Shown in pieces: positions 46,931 through 56,134 of a stretch of 64,000 nt of DNA. The stretch's first letter is position 1. Every line of letters begins with the position of its first letter. The notes beneath the pieces were generated by a model, which worked only from the letters and a program-made list of their open reading frames with translations, did no database searches and was not told where the DNA came from. The stretch comes from JBDIVL01 sp039794405 (GTDB taxonomy: Bacteria; Planctomycetota; Brocadiia; Brocadiales; Brocadiaceae): NCBI GenBank assembly GCA_039794405.1, contig JBDIVL010000023.1, positions 1 to 64,000 of the forward strand, in the 5' to 3' direction. A program made the translations under genes and the position numbers.

Positions 46931-47926
46931 ATGAAATACGGAAATCTTCATTACCTTTATTTACTTCCTATCATCCCCCTCTTAGTAGCGGGGTATATTA
47001 TTGTTTTCAAAAAGAAGATAAAAGACTTGCATAAATTTGCAAGTATCGAATTATTACAAAAAACCGGACTTTCAATAAATCGGGGCAGGCCGTGGCTCAA
47101 AGCTATTTTGATAATCGTGGCCGTACTCTTCTTAATATTTTCGCTTATTGAACCTAAGTGGGGTTATCACTGGGAAGAGGTAGAAAAAAAAGGCATTGAT
47201 ATTGTAATTGCCCTAGATACCTCCCGGAGTATGCTGGCCGATGATGTGAAACCAAACCGGCTGGAGGCAGCGAAAAGAGAAATCGAAAATTTGTTAAACG
47301 TATTGGGAGGGGACCGAATCGGACTTGTCGTATTTTCAGGCTCAGCATTTACATACTGCCCGTTAACATCTGACTATGGGGCTTTTCATCTCTTCCTGAA
47401 TGATGTAAACACCAATATTATTCCACTTGGAGGGACTAATTTATCTGAAGCAATACAGAAAGGGATTTCTACCTTTGAGACAAACTCAAAAAATCAGAAG
47501 GCTATCATATTAATCACTGATGGTGAAAACCACGAAGATGACCCGCTCAAAACAGCTACAAAGGCAAAAGAATTGGGTATTGCTATTTATACCGTAGGTA
47601 TCGGAAAAAAGGACGGCTCCTATATCAGGATTAAAGATGAAGGTGGACGGGAAACACTGATGAAGGATAGATCCGGACAGGTCATTAAATCAAGACTGGA
47701 TGAAATTATCTTAAATAAAATTGCATTAGAAACCGGCGGGTTATATACGCCAGCATATACAAGACAGTGGGGACTGGAAAAGATTTACAAGGATAGTATT
47801 GCAAAAATAGAGGAGTCCACATACAAGACACAACGGGTAAAAAAATATGTAAACCGCTACCAGATTCCTCTTTTTATTGCCTTAGTCCTGATTGCCTTAG
47901 AAGGTTTTTTGATAAATAAAAAGTAA
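46931..47926 (+). CDS. batB: BatB-type vWA membrane protein
   Basis: 331 residues from the ATG at 46931; the longer frame would start inside the inverted repeat. Membrane segments at about 8-26 and 57-73, vWA domain with ALDTSRSMLADD (Asp96, a DxSxS MIDAS in which the middle x is Arg), GGTNLSEAI and LITDGENHEDD; C-terminal membrane helix. Pairs with BatA in the envelope. The gap from batA is longer than others in the operon because of the inserted repeat. Confidence 0.9.
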   Translation: MKYGNLHYLYLLPIIPLLVAGYIIVFKKKIKDLHKFASIELLQKTGLSINRGRPWLKAILIIVAVLFLIFSLIEPKWGYHWEEVEKKGIDIVIALDTSRSMLADDVKPNRLEAAKREIENLLNVLGGDRIGLVVFSGSAFTYCPLTSDYGAFHLFLNDVNTNIIPLGGTNLSEAIQKGISTFETNSKNQKAIILITDGENHEDDPLKTATKAKELGIAIYTVGIGKKDGSYIRIKDEGGRETLMKDRSGQVIKSRLDEIILNKIALETGGLYTPAYTRQWGLEKIYKDSIAKIEESTYKTQRVKKYVNRYQIPLFIALVLIALEGFLINKK

Positions 47927-48029
47927 CGCTGTCAGCTATCAACGGTCATCCTGCAGCTTCGGTCAATTTGATCGTTAGAACCTACAGCTTTTAATCCGGC
48001 TGTGACTACGCAGTGCCAGAAGTTATTTT

Positions 48030-48941
48030 ATGTACAATAAAATGAAAAGACAGATAATACATTCTTTCTTAATCTTATTCCTCGGATGGTCATCTGTAGG
48101 ATGGATAGACCCATTGGCCGATAAAATAAGAGAGGGGAATTCACTTTATCATAATGGCAAATATGATGAAGCGTTAGACAAATATGTAAGTGCACAGGTA
48201 AACGCTTCCGATGCTTTTTCAAAAAAAGGAACAAGTATACCGCAGCTTGATTTTAACATAGCGGATACTCAATACAAGAGAGGCAAATATCACGAGGCCG
48301 CTCAACTATTTGAAAAAGGAATACAATCCAATGATATCAAAATGAAAGCAAAATCCAGCTTTAACCTTGGCAATTCACTGTATCGTCAGGGCAAAATGAA
48401 AGAGGCATTGGAATATTATAAGGGCACCTTGGATTTTATCGATGAAGCCGGGGCAAAAGATCATGAGCTCAAAACATTGAAAGATGATACAAAATATAAC
48501 TACGAGTATGTTGAAAAAAAGATGAAAGAACAACAGGAACAAAATCAAGAACAGGAGGAACAGCAGCAGCAGCAGCAGGAACAAAAACAGGAAGAGGAAG
48601 AGAAAGAGGAAAAAGAAGACGATAGACAATCTCAGGAAAATGAGGGTAAAGAAAACGACAAGAAACAAGAACCACAGGAAGATAAGCAAAAGTCTCCCGA
48701 GCCGGAAAATCCGCAGGAAGAAAATGAAAACAAAAATGATAAACACCCTCAACAGTCTGAAAAAGATGAGCAAAAAGATCAGCCTCAAGGGCAGCAGATA
48801 CAGCCCCAGGATCAAAGGAAAATGTCAAAAGAAGAGGCTGAACGACTACTGGAAGCCCTGAACCAATCGGAAAAAGAGGCAAGGACTATAATGAAAGATA
48901 CACAACAGACACAACATAGATCGGTTGAAAAAGATTGGTAA
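48030..48941 (+). CDS. batC: BatC-type TPR protein with Gln/Glu-rich tail
   Basis: 303 residues. Signal peptide (IIHSFLILFLGWSSVGW); three TPR-like repeats (GNSLYHNGKYDEALDKY, ADTQYKRGKYHEAAQLF, GNSLYRQGKMKEALEYY); then from about residue 165 a long low-complexity segment of Gln, Glu, Lys and Asp, ending with a helical piece (SKEEAERLLEALNQSEKEA). Probably a periplasmic scaffold in the Bat complex. The low-complexity part gives long accidental frames on the other strand. Confidence 0.88.
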   Translation: MYNKMKRQIIHSFLILFLGWSSVGWIDPLADKIREGNSLYHNGKYDEALDKYVSAQVNASDAFSKKGTSIPQLDFNIADTQYKRGKYHEAAQLFEKGIQSNDIKMKAKSSFNLGNSLYRQGKMKEALEYYKGTLDFIDEAGAKDHELKTLKDDTKYNYEYVEKKMKEQQEQNQEQEEQQQQQQEQKQEEEEKEEKEDDRQSQENEGKENDKKQEPQEDKQKSPEPENPQEENENKNDKHPQQSEKDEQKDQPQGQQIQPQDQRKMSKEEAERLLEALNQSEKEARTIMKDTQQTQHRSVEKDW

Positions 48942-49040
48942 TGTATTTCAGGGCATTAAATACTTTCTCTGCGACTTATCTTTACACATGAGTCAAGATT
49001 TAAAAGCAGCCAGTATTGGATAAGCAATCAGCTATCTGCG

Positions 49041-49116
49041 CTCAGCTTGCAGCTTCTGTCCGATTGCTGATTGCCAACTGTTGCAGTTCATGAGCCTACG
49101 GCCTTGCTTCGCCAGT
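49041..49116. repeat. Dispersed repeat, family B, copy 2
   Basis: In the batC-batD spacer. The minus-strand reading TGGCGAAGCAAGGCCGTAGG...CAGCAATCGGACAGAAG matches the copy at 18558-18650 over most of its length. Confidence 0.6.
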
Positions 49117-49231
49117 ATCTTGCGTCTTAATTTTCGACATTTTTAGCAAAAATATGTGGCCGAGTTGCTGAACAATTGGATGGCCGGATGATTACATGTT
49201 GTGTCTTATAGGATAGGAAAGGTATCACATA

Positions 49232-51070
49232 ATGGGAAAATACGTTAAGCATTTTTATCTTTGGATTACAATCATAATATTCTTTGGGTACATTGAAACG
49301 GTCTTCGCTCAGGATATCAGTTTAACAGCAACCGTTGACCGGAATGTCTTGACCTTAAATGATCGTTTACAATTAACCCTTACCATTCACGGCACTCAGG
49401 ATACCGCACCACCTTCATTTCCCAGTATCGAGGGATTCACCTTACTGTACGGTCCAAAAATTTCAGTACAAACGAAAATCATCAATGGCAGCGTTTCTAC
49501 AAGCAAAGGATACACGTATGTACTGCAACCTGCAGCAAAAGGCAAGCTTACCATTGGCCCCTCTGTAGTGGAATACAAAGGAAATACATATACTTCTCCG
49601 CCAGTAAGCGTTGAAGTGACAGATGCAAAACCATCACCGGAAACACCATCTCCAAACTTCGAAAAGGCAATCTTTGTTGAACTGTCTACTGATAAAAATA
49701 CGGCATATTTATATGAACAAACTGTACTATCTTTTAAACTGTATTTCCAAAAAGGATTGCCAATTAGTGATATTAATTATACAGCACCTCTAACAAAAAA
49801 CTTCATGGAAGAAAAACTTGGAGACCAAAGACAGTATGAGGAGATCCGGGATGGTATCATATATAATGTTTTAGAATTACGTACAGCCCTTTTTCCCATG
49901 GTTTCCGGGGAACTTACCATAACACAAGCAAAATTACATTGTAATTTAGTCATCAGACAGCGCAGGGAGCAAAGAGATTCTGATGGGTTTTTTGGAGATT
50001 CTTTTTTCGATGATTTCTTTGGAAGGGAGCAAAAGAGATACCCTATAGAAAGAACAACGGAACCAATCACTATAAAAGTGAAACCATTACCAGAACAAGG
50101 GAAACCGAAAGACTTCCATGGTGCTGTGGGTACTTATGACATGGAAGCCTCTATAAAAGTACAGAAGGTAAAAGTAGGTGATCCAATTACATTTTCCATT
50201 TCCGTATATGGTGAGGGAAATATTCAGACAATTAACGAACCGACTCTGGTACTGAATAATGAAGACGATTTTAAACTGTACCCTGCTGAATCTGTCACAC
50301 AAATCACTCACCGGGAGGAATTAATCCGCGGGCGAAAGGTATTTAGCAAGGTAATTGAGCCTCAAAATACAGACCTGCAATACACACCCGCAGTTGTTTT
50401 CAGCTTTTTTGACCCTCGTATCGGACAATACAGGACGATTACGAAAGAACCAACACCCATCACTGTTGAAGCGGGACACCAGGAAGTCCCTATTCAATTA
50501 ACACTTTCACAAAATGGCCTTCAATCGGCAAAGCAGCAAGCACACATATTAACACAAGATATCCTGCCACTTATGACGAATATTTCCCCGCTGCGAAACC
50601 AGGGAAAGGGTATCTATAAAAGCCCGTTTATCATTGCATGTTTAGCTATCCCTGCAATTATTGTCATAACTTCTTTCTTTATCACACAGCATAAAGAAAG
50701 ACTACAAACAGACATTGGGTATGCCAGAAACAGAAGGGCGCACACGGTAGCAAAAAGGAGGCTGGCTACAGCACAATCAGTACTTTCCCGGAATACCCCG
50801 GCGGAGTTCTATTCATCTCTTTCTAAAGCCATGGCTGATTATTTAGCAGATAAATTTAACATTTCTACCGCAAGTGCTTCCAGCGATAACATAGGTACTT
50901 TATTAAAACAACGAGGGGTTGATGAACTTCTGGTAGAGGAGGTTTCCAGCTATTTAACGGATCTGGATTATCGGCGTTTCTCGAAAGACGGAGGAATGCG
51001 GGAAGAAATGGACCGGTCTTTAAAATCTGCAGAACAACTGATCACAAAACTGGAGAAACAATTATCATGA
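49232..51070 (+). CDS. batD: BatD-type oxygen tolerance protein
   Basis: 612 residues. Signal peptide (IIIFFGYIETVFAQ), several beta-sandwich domains (LTATVDRNVLTLNDRLQLTLTI; VELSTDKNTAYLYEQTVLSF; ASIKVQKVKVGDPITFSI), a membrane helix near 472-490 and a cytoplasmic tail. This is the usual BatD build. Likely the extracytoplasmic core of the complex. AGGAAAGG precedes the start. Its stop overlaps the next start by 4 nt. Confidence 0.9.
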   Translation: MGKYVKHFYLWITIIIFFGYIETVFAQDISLTATVDRNVLTLNDRLQLTLTIHGTQDTAPPSFPSIEGFTLLYGPKISVQTKIINGSVSTSKGYTYVLQPAAKGKLTIGPSVVEYKGNTYTSPPVSVEVTDAKPSPETPSPNFEKAIFVELSTDKNTAYLYEQTVLSFKLYFQKGLPISDINYTAPLTKNFMEEKLGDQRQYEEIRDGIIYNVLELRTALFPMVSGELTITQAKLHCNLVIRQRREQRDSDGFFGDSFFDDFFGREQKRYPIERTTEPITIKVKPLPEQGKPKDFHGAVGTYDMEASIKVQKVKVGDPITFSISVYGEGNIQTINEPTLVLNNEDDFKLYPAESVTQITHREELIRGRKVFSKVIEPQNTDLQYTPAVVFSFFDPRIGQYRTITKEPTPITVEAGHQEVPIQLTLSQNGLQSAKQQAHILTQDILPLMTNISPLRNQGKGIYKSPFIIACLAIPAIIVITSFFITQHKERLQTDIGYARNRRAHTVAKRRLATAQSVLSRNTPAEFYSSLSKAMADYLADKFNISTASASSDNIGTLLKQRGVDELLVEEVSSYLTDLDYRRFSKDGGMREEMDRSLKSAEQLITKLEKQLS

Positions 51071-51996
51071 GTGTATTCCTAAGGCTTATTTTTTTCTGTA
51101 TAGTCCCCTTTTCGTACTGTGGATTGTGGATTGCAGATTGCGGAGCACTGGAATCAGAAACCCAAAACCTGACATCTGAGATCAAAAATCCGAAATCCGA
51201 AATATCCAGGGATGCGGTCATAAGGTTATTCACCGATGCAAATGAGAAATACCTGCAAGCTGCAAAGCTTATTGCTGCGAAAGATAGCCGGGGGGCAGGT
51301 CAAAAATTAGATGAGGCAGCACTCCAATATGAGACCATATTAGCAAATGGATTTCAGAACGGACAAATATATTACAATCTGGGAAATACCTATTATCGCC
51401 TCGGGAAATTAGGAAAGGCGATAGTAAATTACCGGAGGGCCCGGCAGTTTATACCAAGAAATGCAGATTTAGACGCCAACTTGAAACTGGTAAAAAGTTC
51501 TACAGAAGACAAGGAATTATCAAACGAAACCCCGATAGTAATCCGAAGGATATTTTTCTGGTTTTTTTTATTCAATCAAAATGAACTGACTATGGGAGCT
51601 GTATTCCTTTATGGCATTTTAATGATACTACTTTTCTTTTTAATCGTTTTGAAATACCCGTGGCTGAAAAAAATCATCATCGGCTTTTCTGCGGGTTTAT
51701 TTATTGTTGTAGTATCCCTGGGTATTAAAATCTATGTTGAACAGGGCAAAGACCATGGGGTGGTAATTGCCACAAAATGTCACGTGCGATATGGACCTGG
51801 TGAAGAATATGAACTGAAATTCGAAATACACGACGGTGCTGAATGTGTAATTGAAGATGAAAAAAATGGTTGGTATAAGGTGTATGTACATGTAGGTGTT
51901 AAGCAGGGTATTGAGCCAAAAACAGGCACCGAAGAAAAAGCAAGCAAGGAGGTAAGGGGAGGATGGTTGTTGAAAAAGGATGTGGAAGCTATTTAA
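51067..51996 (+). CDS. batE: BatE-type TPR and SH3-like protein
   Basis: 309 residues. N-terminal signal, then a 30-residue stretch (about 18-47) that looks like translated noncoding repeat, then TPRs (GQIYYNLGNTYYRLGKLGKAIVNY), two membrane helices (about 175-200 and 210-230) and an SH3-like end (KCHVRYGPGEEYELKFEI). Last gene of the operon, overlapping batD by 4 nt. Confidence 0.88.
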   Translation: MSVFLRLIFFCIVPFSYCGLWIADCGALESETQNLTSEIKNPKSEISRDAVIRLFTDANEKYLQAAKLIAAKDSRGAGQKLDEAALQYETILANGFQNGQIYYNLGNTYYRLGKLGKAIVNYRRARQFIPRNADLDANLKLVKSSTEDKELSNETPIVIRRIFFWFFLFNQNELTMGAVFLYGILMILLFFLIVLKYPWLKKIIIGFSAGLFIVVVSLGIKIYVEQGKDHGVVIATKCHVRYGPGEEYELKFEIHDGAECVIEDEKNGWYKVYVHVGVKQGIEPKTGTEEKASKEVRGGWLLKKDVEAI

Positions 51997-52008
51997 ATTC
52001 CCCACAAA

Positions 52009-52076
52009 AACATTCGTAACAGTTCACCCCCTCGGTGGAGACAGTCAGGTGGTGGTGTTGAACTGTTACGAATGTT
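52009..52076. repeat. 68-bp inverted-repeat element after batE
   Basis: AACATTCGTAACAGTTCA and its exact 18-bp complement TGAACTGTTACGAATGTT enclose 32 bp. It shares its end sequence with the element at 22635-22816. It could stop the bat transcript, although no T-run follows. Confidence 0.75.
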
Positions 52077-52195
52077 CTGATATCTTGAACAAAAATAAGT
52101 ACAAAGAGAAATTTGGAAATTGATAAAATGCAAAATTGATTATTCATTTTATCATTACCATTTTATACCAGGCTTATTCGAGTTAGGAGGATACT

Positions 52196-52339
52196 GTGGG
52201 CGGGATATATGGAAAGTTATTAATCGCAGCATTTATTGTGTTTGATATCGTTATCTTCGGTTTTATTATCATGTGTATGGTATTTGGCAAGCGGAATGCC
52301 GAAATGTCATCCGAAGAGGGAAACTCAAAGTTTCAGTAG
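52196..52339 (+). CDS. 47-residue single-span membrane protein
   Basis: GTG start five bases after AGGAGG, 47 residues. The sequence has a short N-terminus (GGIYGKLL), a continuous hydrophobic stretch of about 20 residues with a central Asp (FIVFDIVIFGFIIMCMVF), then a polar tail (GKRNAEMSSEE). The strong ribosome binding site and the clean helix make it a credible small gene. Such proteins often accompany membrane complexes. It sits between the bat operon and the cytochrome gene. No family recognised. Confidence 0.65.
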   Translation: MGGIYGKLLIAAFIVFDIVIFGFIIMCMVFGKRNAEMSSEEGNSKFQ

Positions 52340-52964
52340 TTTAAGCAGATTGGATTAAATGAAATGAAACCCAACAATAATGAGCAAGTCATCTATCGGA
52401 ACAAATGCACAAATCCTGAATGGTATGTACAACACCACACAAGATACTGGATAGTCATGCATCGTAAACCATCTGTCAGGCAGTTAATCCGAAATCCAAA
52501 ATTTGCAATCTAAAATATCTGGTATTACATCTTTTTTACAGCTATTTCCAACTTCTCACTCCTACCATCTACCCTGAATATTCAAATTCCATGGACACCC
52601 TGCTTACCTATCGACTTTTTTCTTTAAATAGTCAGGATTCTGTATTTTTAAATTCATTTTCTCTATGAAGGTTGTGTTCAGCCGGGCCTCATACAGACTG
52701 TATCATGTCACCTTGCATATGACACATCTTTGTGACACGGCACATTTATTATATCTTATTTGAATAACGAACTTTATATATTCCCCATCCATTAACATAT
52801 TATCTTTAATTAACTTACGTAGCAGAAATATAATTACGTTGTTTTTCCCATATATGGCACATTTTTTGGATGATTTCTCATAAAATGAAAATTCCTATAC
52901 GATCAAATAATAATAACGCCACTTAATTACCGTAATAAATTCCACTTAGGAAAGGAGAAAAATA
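52340..52964. other. Gene-free region before the class II cytochrome
   Basis: About 625 bp. No acceptable ORF on either strand. Near its right end (52883-52906) it has AAAATGAAAATTCCTATAC, the end block of repeat family A, about 60 bp before the cytochrome start; this may be part of its promoter or a repeat remnant. Confidence 0.5.
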
Positions 52965-53510
52965 ATGAAGAATCGCTTTATGCTAATTTACCTGTTTGTT
53001 GTAACTACAGGCGCTGTATCTTATCTCTCTCTATGGAATATTGGTACAACTCTGAGTAATGACATTGAATCCTATCATAAAGAAAAACCTACACCTACTC
53101 GTGCACTCATGCGGGCAATTAGCTCCCATATGTCTAATATATTCAATGCCATAATGATGGGAGATCATAATGCCGTAGCTAAAGAATCCCATGCATTAGC
53201 AGAAAATAGTAAAAATATTATGAAGAATTTCTTTCCAGAGAATGGAAAAGTTGGAGAATGGTTCAAAGACACAGGCAAAAATCCAAACGACCAGGAGGCT
53301 GTAAATGCAGTAAAAAAAGACTTTGAAAACTATTCAAAAAGTATCATTGATGCCGCAATAAATATTGCTGAAAATACCAAAAAAGAAAATATCGTGGAAA
53401 CGTATAAGAGTTTTGATGCAATGCTAAAAAATGCGTGTTTTGCTTGCCATGAAACTGCCCGTCAAAAATGGCCAGAATGGCCGGAATGGATGCAGATAAC
53501 GGGAGGCTAA
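52965..53510 (+). CDS. Class II c-type cytochrome (cytochrome c'/c556-like)
   Basis: 181 residues, start after AAAGGAG. N-terminal signal or anchor (LIYLFVVTTGAVSYLSLW), then an all-helical domain with the heme site CFACH at 158-162, close to the C-terminus, as in four-helix class II cytochromes. The end (WPEWPEWMQ) is Trp-rich. It may bind NO or carry electrons on the outside of the membrane. The family match rests on heme position and helical content. Monocistronic. Confidence 0.8.
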   Translation: MKNRFMLIYLFVVTTGAVSYLSLWNIGTTLSNDIESYHKEKPTPTRALMRAISSHMSNIFNAIMMGDHNAVAKESHALAENSKNIMKNFFPENGKVGEWFKDTGKNPNDQEAVNAVKKDFENYSKSIIDAAINIAENTKKENIVETYKSFDAMLKNACFACHETARQKWPEWPEWMQITGG

Positions 53511-53725
53511 TTTATCTAAGAATAGAACCTATAATTGGTAGGCAGTGCTTACCATACCTGGCTTTTCACGAAATTTTTGCTAAAAATATCAAAATTATTT
53601 TTGAAAGACACGAAAAAACAAAGCAACAATATGTTATTTTTGAATTGACAAAAAGGACAATACGGTACATTTATAAGCATATCGTTCATTGAAATACAGA
53701 AATCTTTAAAAAGGAGAAAAATGTC

Positions 53726-54364
53726 ATGAAAAAGTTTTTGGGGAAAACTTTTTTGGGAATTTTGGCTGGTATTTTTTCCATTCCAGTCGTTTCGACAATG
53801 CTTATCAACACTGCACTTGCTTCATCTTTAGATCTTTTGGGGGTTGGCTGGAATAAATCAGAAGTCACTGTCTTAATAAAGGCTGGAAAGGGTGTAACAC
53901 AAAGCAGTATAACTGACGTTGAAACGGCTATCAATGATTGGGATACCGCACTCTCAACAGTAACAGGCGCACCTTCACTGCAAGTGGTTCACGGCGTAAG
54001 AAAGGCCGACATTACTATTCAAATGAAGGTTGGCGGTGGATCGGTACTGGGGCAGGCATTGCCAAAGACCAAGAGCCCATTCAGTTGTGAATTGCAGAAT
54101 GTATCTGTCCATCTCAGTGGTAAGGCTTTTGGTGAAAATTTCAGTAACGCCGGGACTAGAAACGTTACCCGTCATGAACTGGGACATGCACTTGGGTTAG
54201 GGCATAGCGATGACCCAAATGATCTGATGTATCCATCGGCCGAGTCCTCTGATATTTTTGGTGACAATGATCAGGAAATCTCAACCTGCGATATAAGCGG
54301 TATAGACGATGTTTATCCCCTTCCTCAATTTTGCGATATCCCGAATTCAACAAACTGTCCATAA
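53726..54364 (+). CDS. Secreted matrixin-type zinc metalloprotease
   Basis: 212 residues, AAGGAG before the start. Signal peptide (GILAGIFSIPVVSTMLINTALA), an inactive-looking beta part, then the zinc site HELGHALGLGH (His150, His154, His160) with Glu151, and the Met-turn in DLMYP (Met168). This is the metzincin M10 signature with LGHSDD after the site. No pro-peptide cysteine switch was seen. Four cysteines at the C-terminal end and before the site may form disulfides. Likely cleaves extracytoplasmic proteins. Substrate unknown. Confidence 0.85.
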   Translation: MKKFLGKTFLGILAGIFSIPVVSTMLINTALASSLDLLGVGWNKSEVTVLIKAGKGVTQSSITDVETAINDWDTALSTVTGAPSLQVVHGVRKADITIQMKVGGGSVLGQALPKTKSPFSCELQNVSVHLSGKAFGENFSNAGTRNVTRHELGHALGLGHSDDPNDLMYPSAESSDIFGDNDQEISTCDISGIDDVYPLPQFCDIPNSTNCP

Positions 54365-54526
54365 GGCTTTTCAGATAAATAGAAGAATATAATCAGGTTA
54401 TATATATACCCTTAAATGAAACTTTCGGAAGCTTTTAGCCACAGAGCACATAGAAAATACAAAAAGATTCTTTGTAGCCTCTGTGGCTAATCTGAATTTC
54501 CTAACCCAAATATTGAGCATCAACCT

Positions 54527-54710
54527 ATACATTTTTGATCGGTACCAGACGTAAAGACGTAAGAAACATGCAAAACATTTCAGTTCAACCGAAGACAATT
54601 GAACCAACCCTAACATAAAGGTATAATCACCCTTCTTTCCTCTCCTTTGCAGGAAGGGGATGAAGGGAAGGTTTTCCGCTTACAGAAAATGAAAATTTCT
54701 CTACAACCAA
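54527..54710. repeat. Dispersed intergenic repeat, family A, copy 3
   Basis: TTTTTGATCGGTACCAGACG, then GTTCAACCGAAGACAATTGAAC, a CCTTCC/GGAAGG hairpin core and the end block CAGAAAATGAAAATTTC. Same order as the copy at 18300-18527. It occupies most of the 434-bp gap between the metalloprotease and nuclease genes, which holds no gene. Confidence 0.65.
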
Positions 54711-54799
54711 GATAAACATAGAAGAACAGGTTTATCCATACCACCAGAAAGACCTGCTTAGGAAAATATTTCTTCTTTTTCAAGTATCGCCGGTGCTTT

Positions 54800-55816
54800 C
54801 TATTTTAAATTTTGATTTTTATTATTCTGGTCTTTGTGCAAGTGACAATACTCTTCACAACTCGTAATTGTATTTCTACACCTTTTCCCGGCCTTAGTGA
54901 TCCCCTTACACCGGACTGCCACTGCACTAATCTTTGGTTTCACAGAAATAGTTGATCTGCCAAATTTCCATTTCTTTAAATCCAATGTCGATTCAATAAG
55001 CTCTTCTTGTTCATCAGGTAAAAGATAAAAGAAATCAATCCCTGTTAATTTTTCAACATTATCGATCGATAGTGCAAACTTCTGAAGCGATTCATTTGTA
55101 CCTTTATTTGGAATAACAAAGCCGATCCCCTTAATATCAGGTTCTCTATAGTCCAGAACTACCTTATAATAATACTTTGGCACAGAAACTTTATTCCTAC
55201 CAATTGGCGGTAACCCTTTTTTTAAAATAGGTCCGGCAACAATATAAACCGATTGATTATCTTTTGCCCATAGCCTCACCAATTCTTCCAAATCTTTCCA
55301 AATCCCTCTATTAAAACCCGGATCCTGCGGGCTAATGTTACTATAAAAAAAGGATTCACGCATTGCTGTTTCTGACCATGCCATATCACCCGCGGGTGCC
55401 AAATGGCCTCTATCATAACCAGAACCGTGGTAATCTTTATCGTCTGCGGTTCCTTCCAGAATCCTTCGGTCTGAAATAAAACTACTATATCTTTCATAGA
55501 CTGCATAAGTTTCTTCTCTTGTTAATTCGTATGCGACCCAGTTCGCCTGTTCGTGCTCTTCATTATAAGAAAGGGTAAATGCAGAATACCTTATTACGAC
55601 ATCTCTTCGGCTGCATCTTGGGATTTCTAAATTGTAAATTACTTGAGGTTTTAGATTATAAAAAGGATCATTATGGTTTCCACCTCTGCAAAGGAGTACA
55701 TCGTTTCTACTATGAGTAATTATCTCTGCCTCTATAGTAAATCCATTAACCATTGATAAAAGCAGGATAACAAACAGGGTAATTGTTTTCATCGCTTTTG
55801 TGAGACAAGGTTTCAT
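54800..55816 (-). CDS. Secreted DNA/RNA non-specific endonuclease with C-terminal Cys motif
   Basis: 338 residues. Signal peptide (MKTITLFVILLLSMVNGF), then the NUC fold: YSAFTLSYNEEHEQANWVAYELT, the catalytic DRGH at 135-138 in YDRGHLAPAGDM, and FFYSNISPQDPGFNRGIWKDLE with the conserved Asn that helps bind Mg2+. The last 35 residues add a compact CKGITKAGKRCRN...CxxH motif, probably a zinc-binding module, possibly for nucleic acid binding. Degrades external DNA and RNA. Start could be eight codons later. Standalone gene. Confidence 0.9.
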   Translation of the reverse strand: MKPCLTKAMKTITLFVILLLSMVNGFTIEAEIITHSRNDVLLCRGGNHNDPFYNLKPQVIYNLEIPRCSRRDVVIRYSAFTLSYNEEHEQANWVAYELTREETYAVYERYSSFISDRRILEGTADDKDYHGSGYDRGHLAPAGDMAWSETAMRESFFYSNISPQDPGFNRGIWKDLEELVRLWAKDNQSVYIVAGPILKKGLPPIGRNKVSVPKYYYKVVLDYREPDIKGIGFVIPNKGTNESLQKFALSIDNVEKLTGIDFFYLLPDEQEELIESTLDLKKWKFGRSTISVKPKISAVAVRCKGITKAGKRCRNTITSCEEYCHLHKDQNNKNQNLK

Positions 55817-56134
55817 AATCCATCCTAAAATAAAGGTATGGTTTTAAAAAATGACACCAATTTTTGTATTAGGCAATTCGTTATTTGATTTTTTATAGGA
55901 AACAGATTTTTATGCGTGATTATTTAAAATGAGGCAGAGGAATTCCTTTTGTTCCTTTTCTGCAAAGCTGATATTTGCTCACATTTTGAAGATAATATTC
56001 GTGTGCTTTTATCTTGTCGGTTTAATTGAGTACACAGGAACAGACAGACTGCTTTGAAAGACGGGGAAAATTTTACTGTTGGAGGGCCTTAAAAATTGTC
56101 TGAATCCTACAATAGGTAAGGTAAATTAAAAGTC

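Noticed and set aside
48375..48882. Long hydrophobic minus-strand ORFs opposite batC
   Set aside because: Produced by the Gln/Glu codon-rich low-complexity region of batC.
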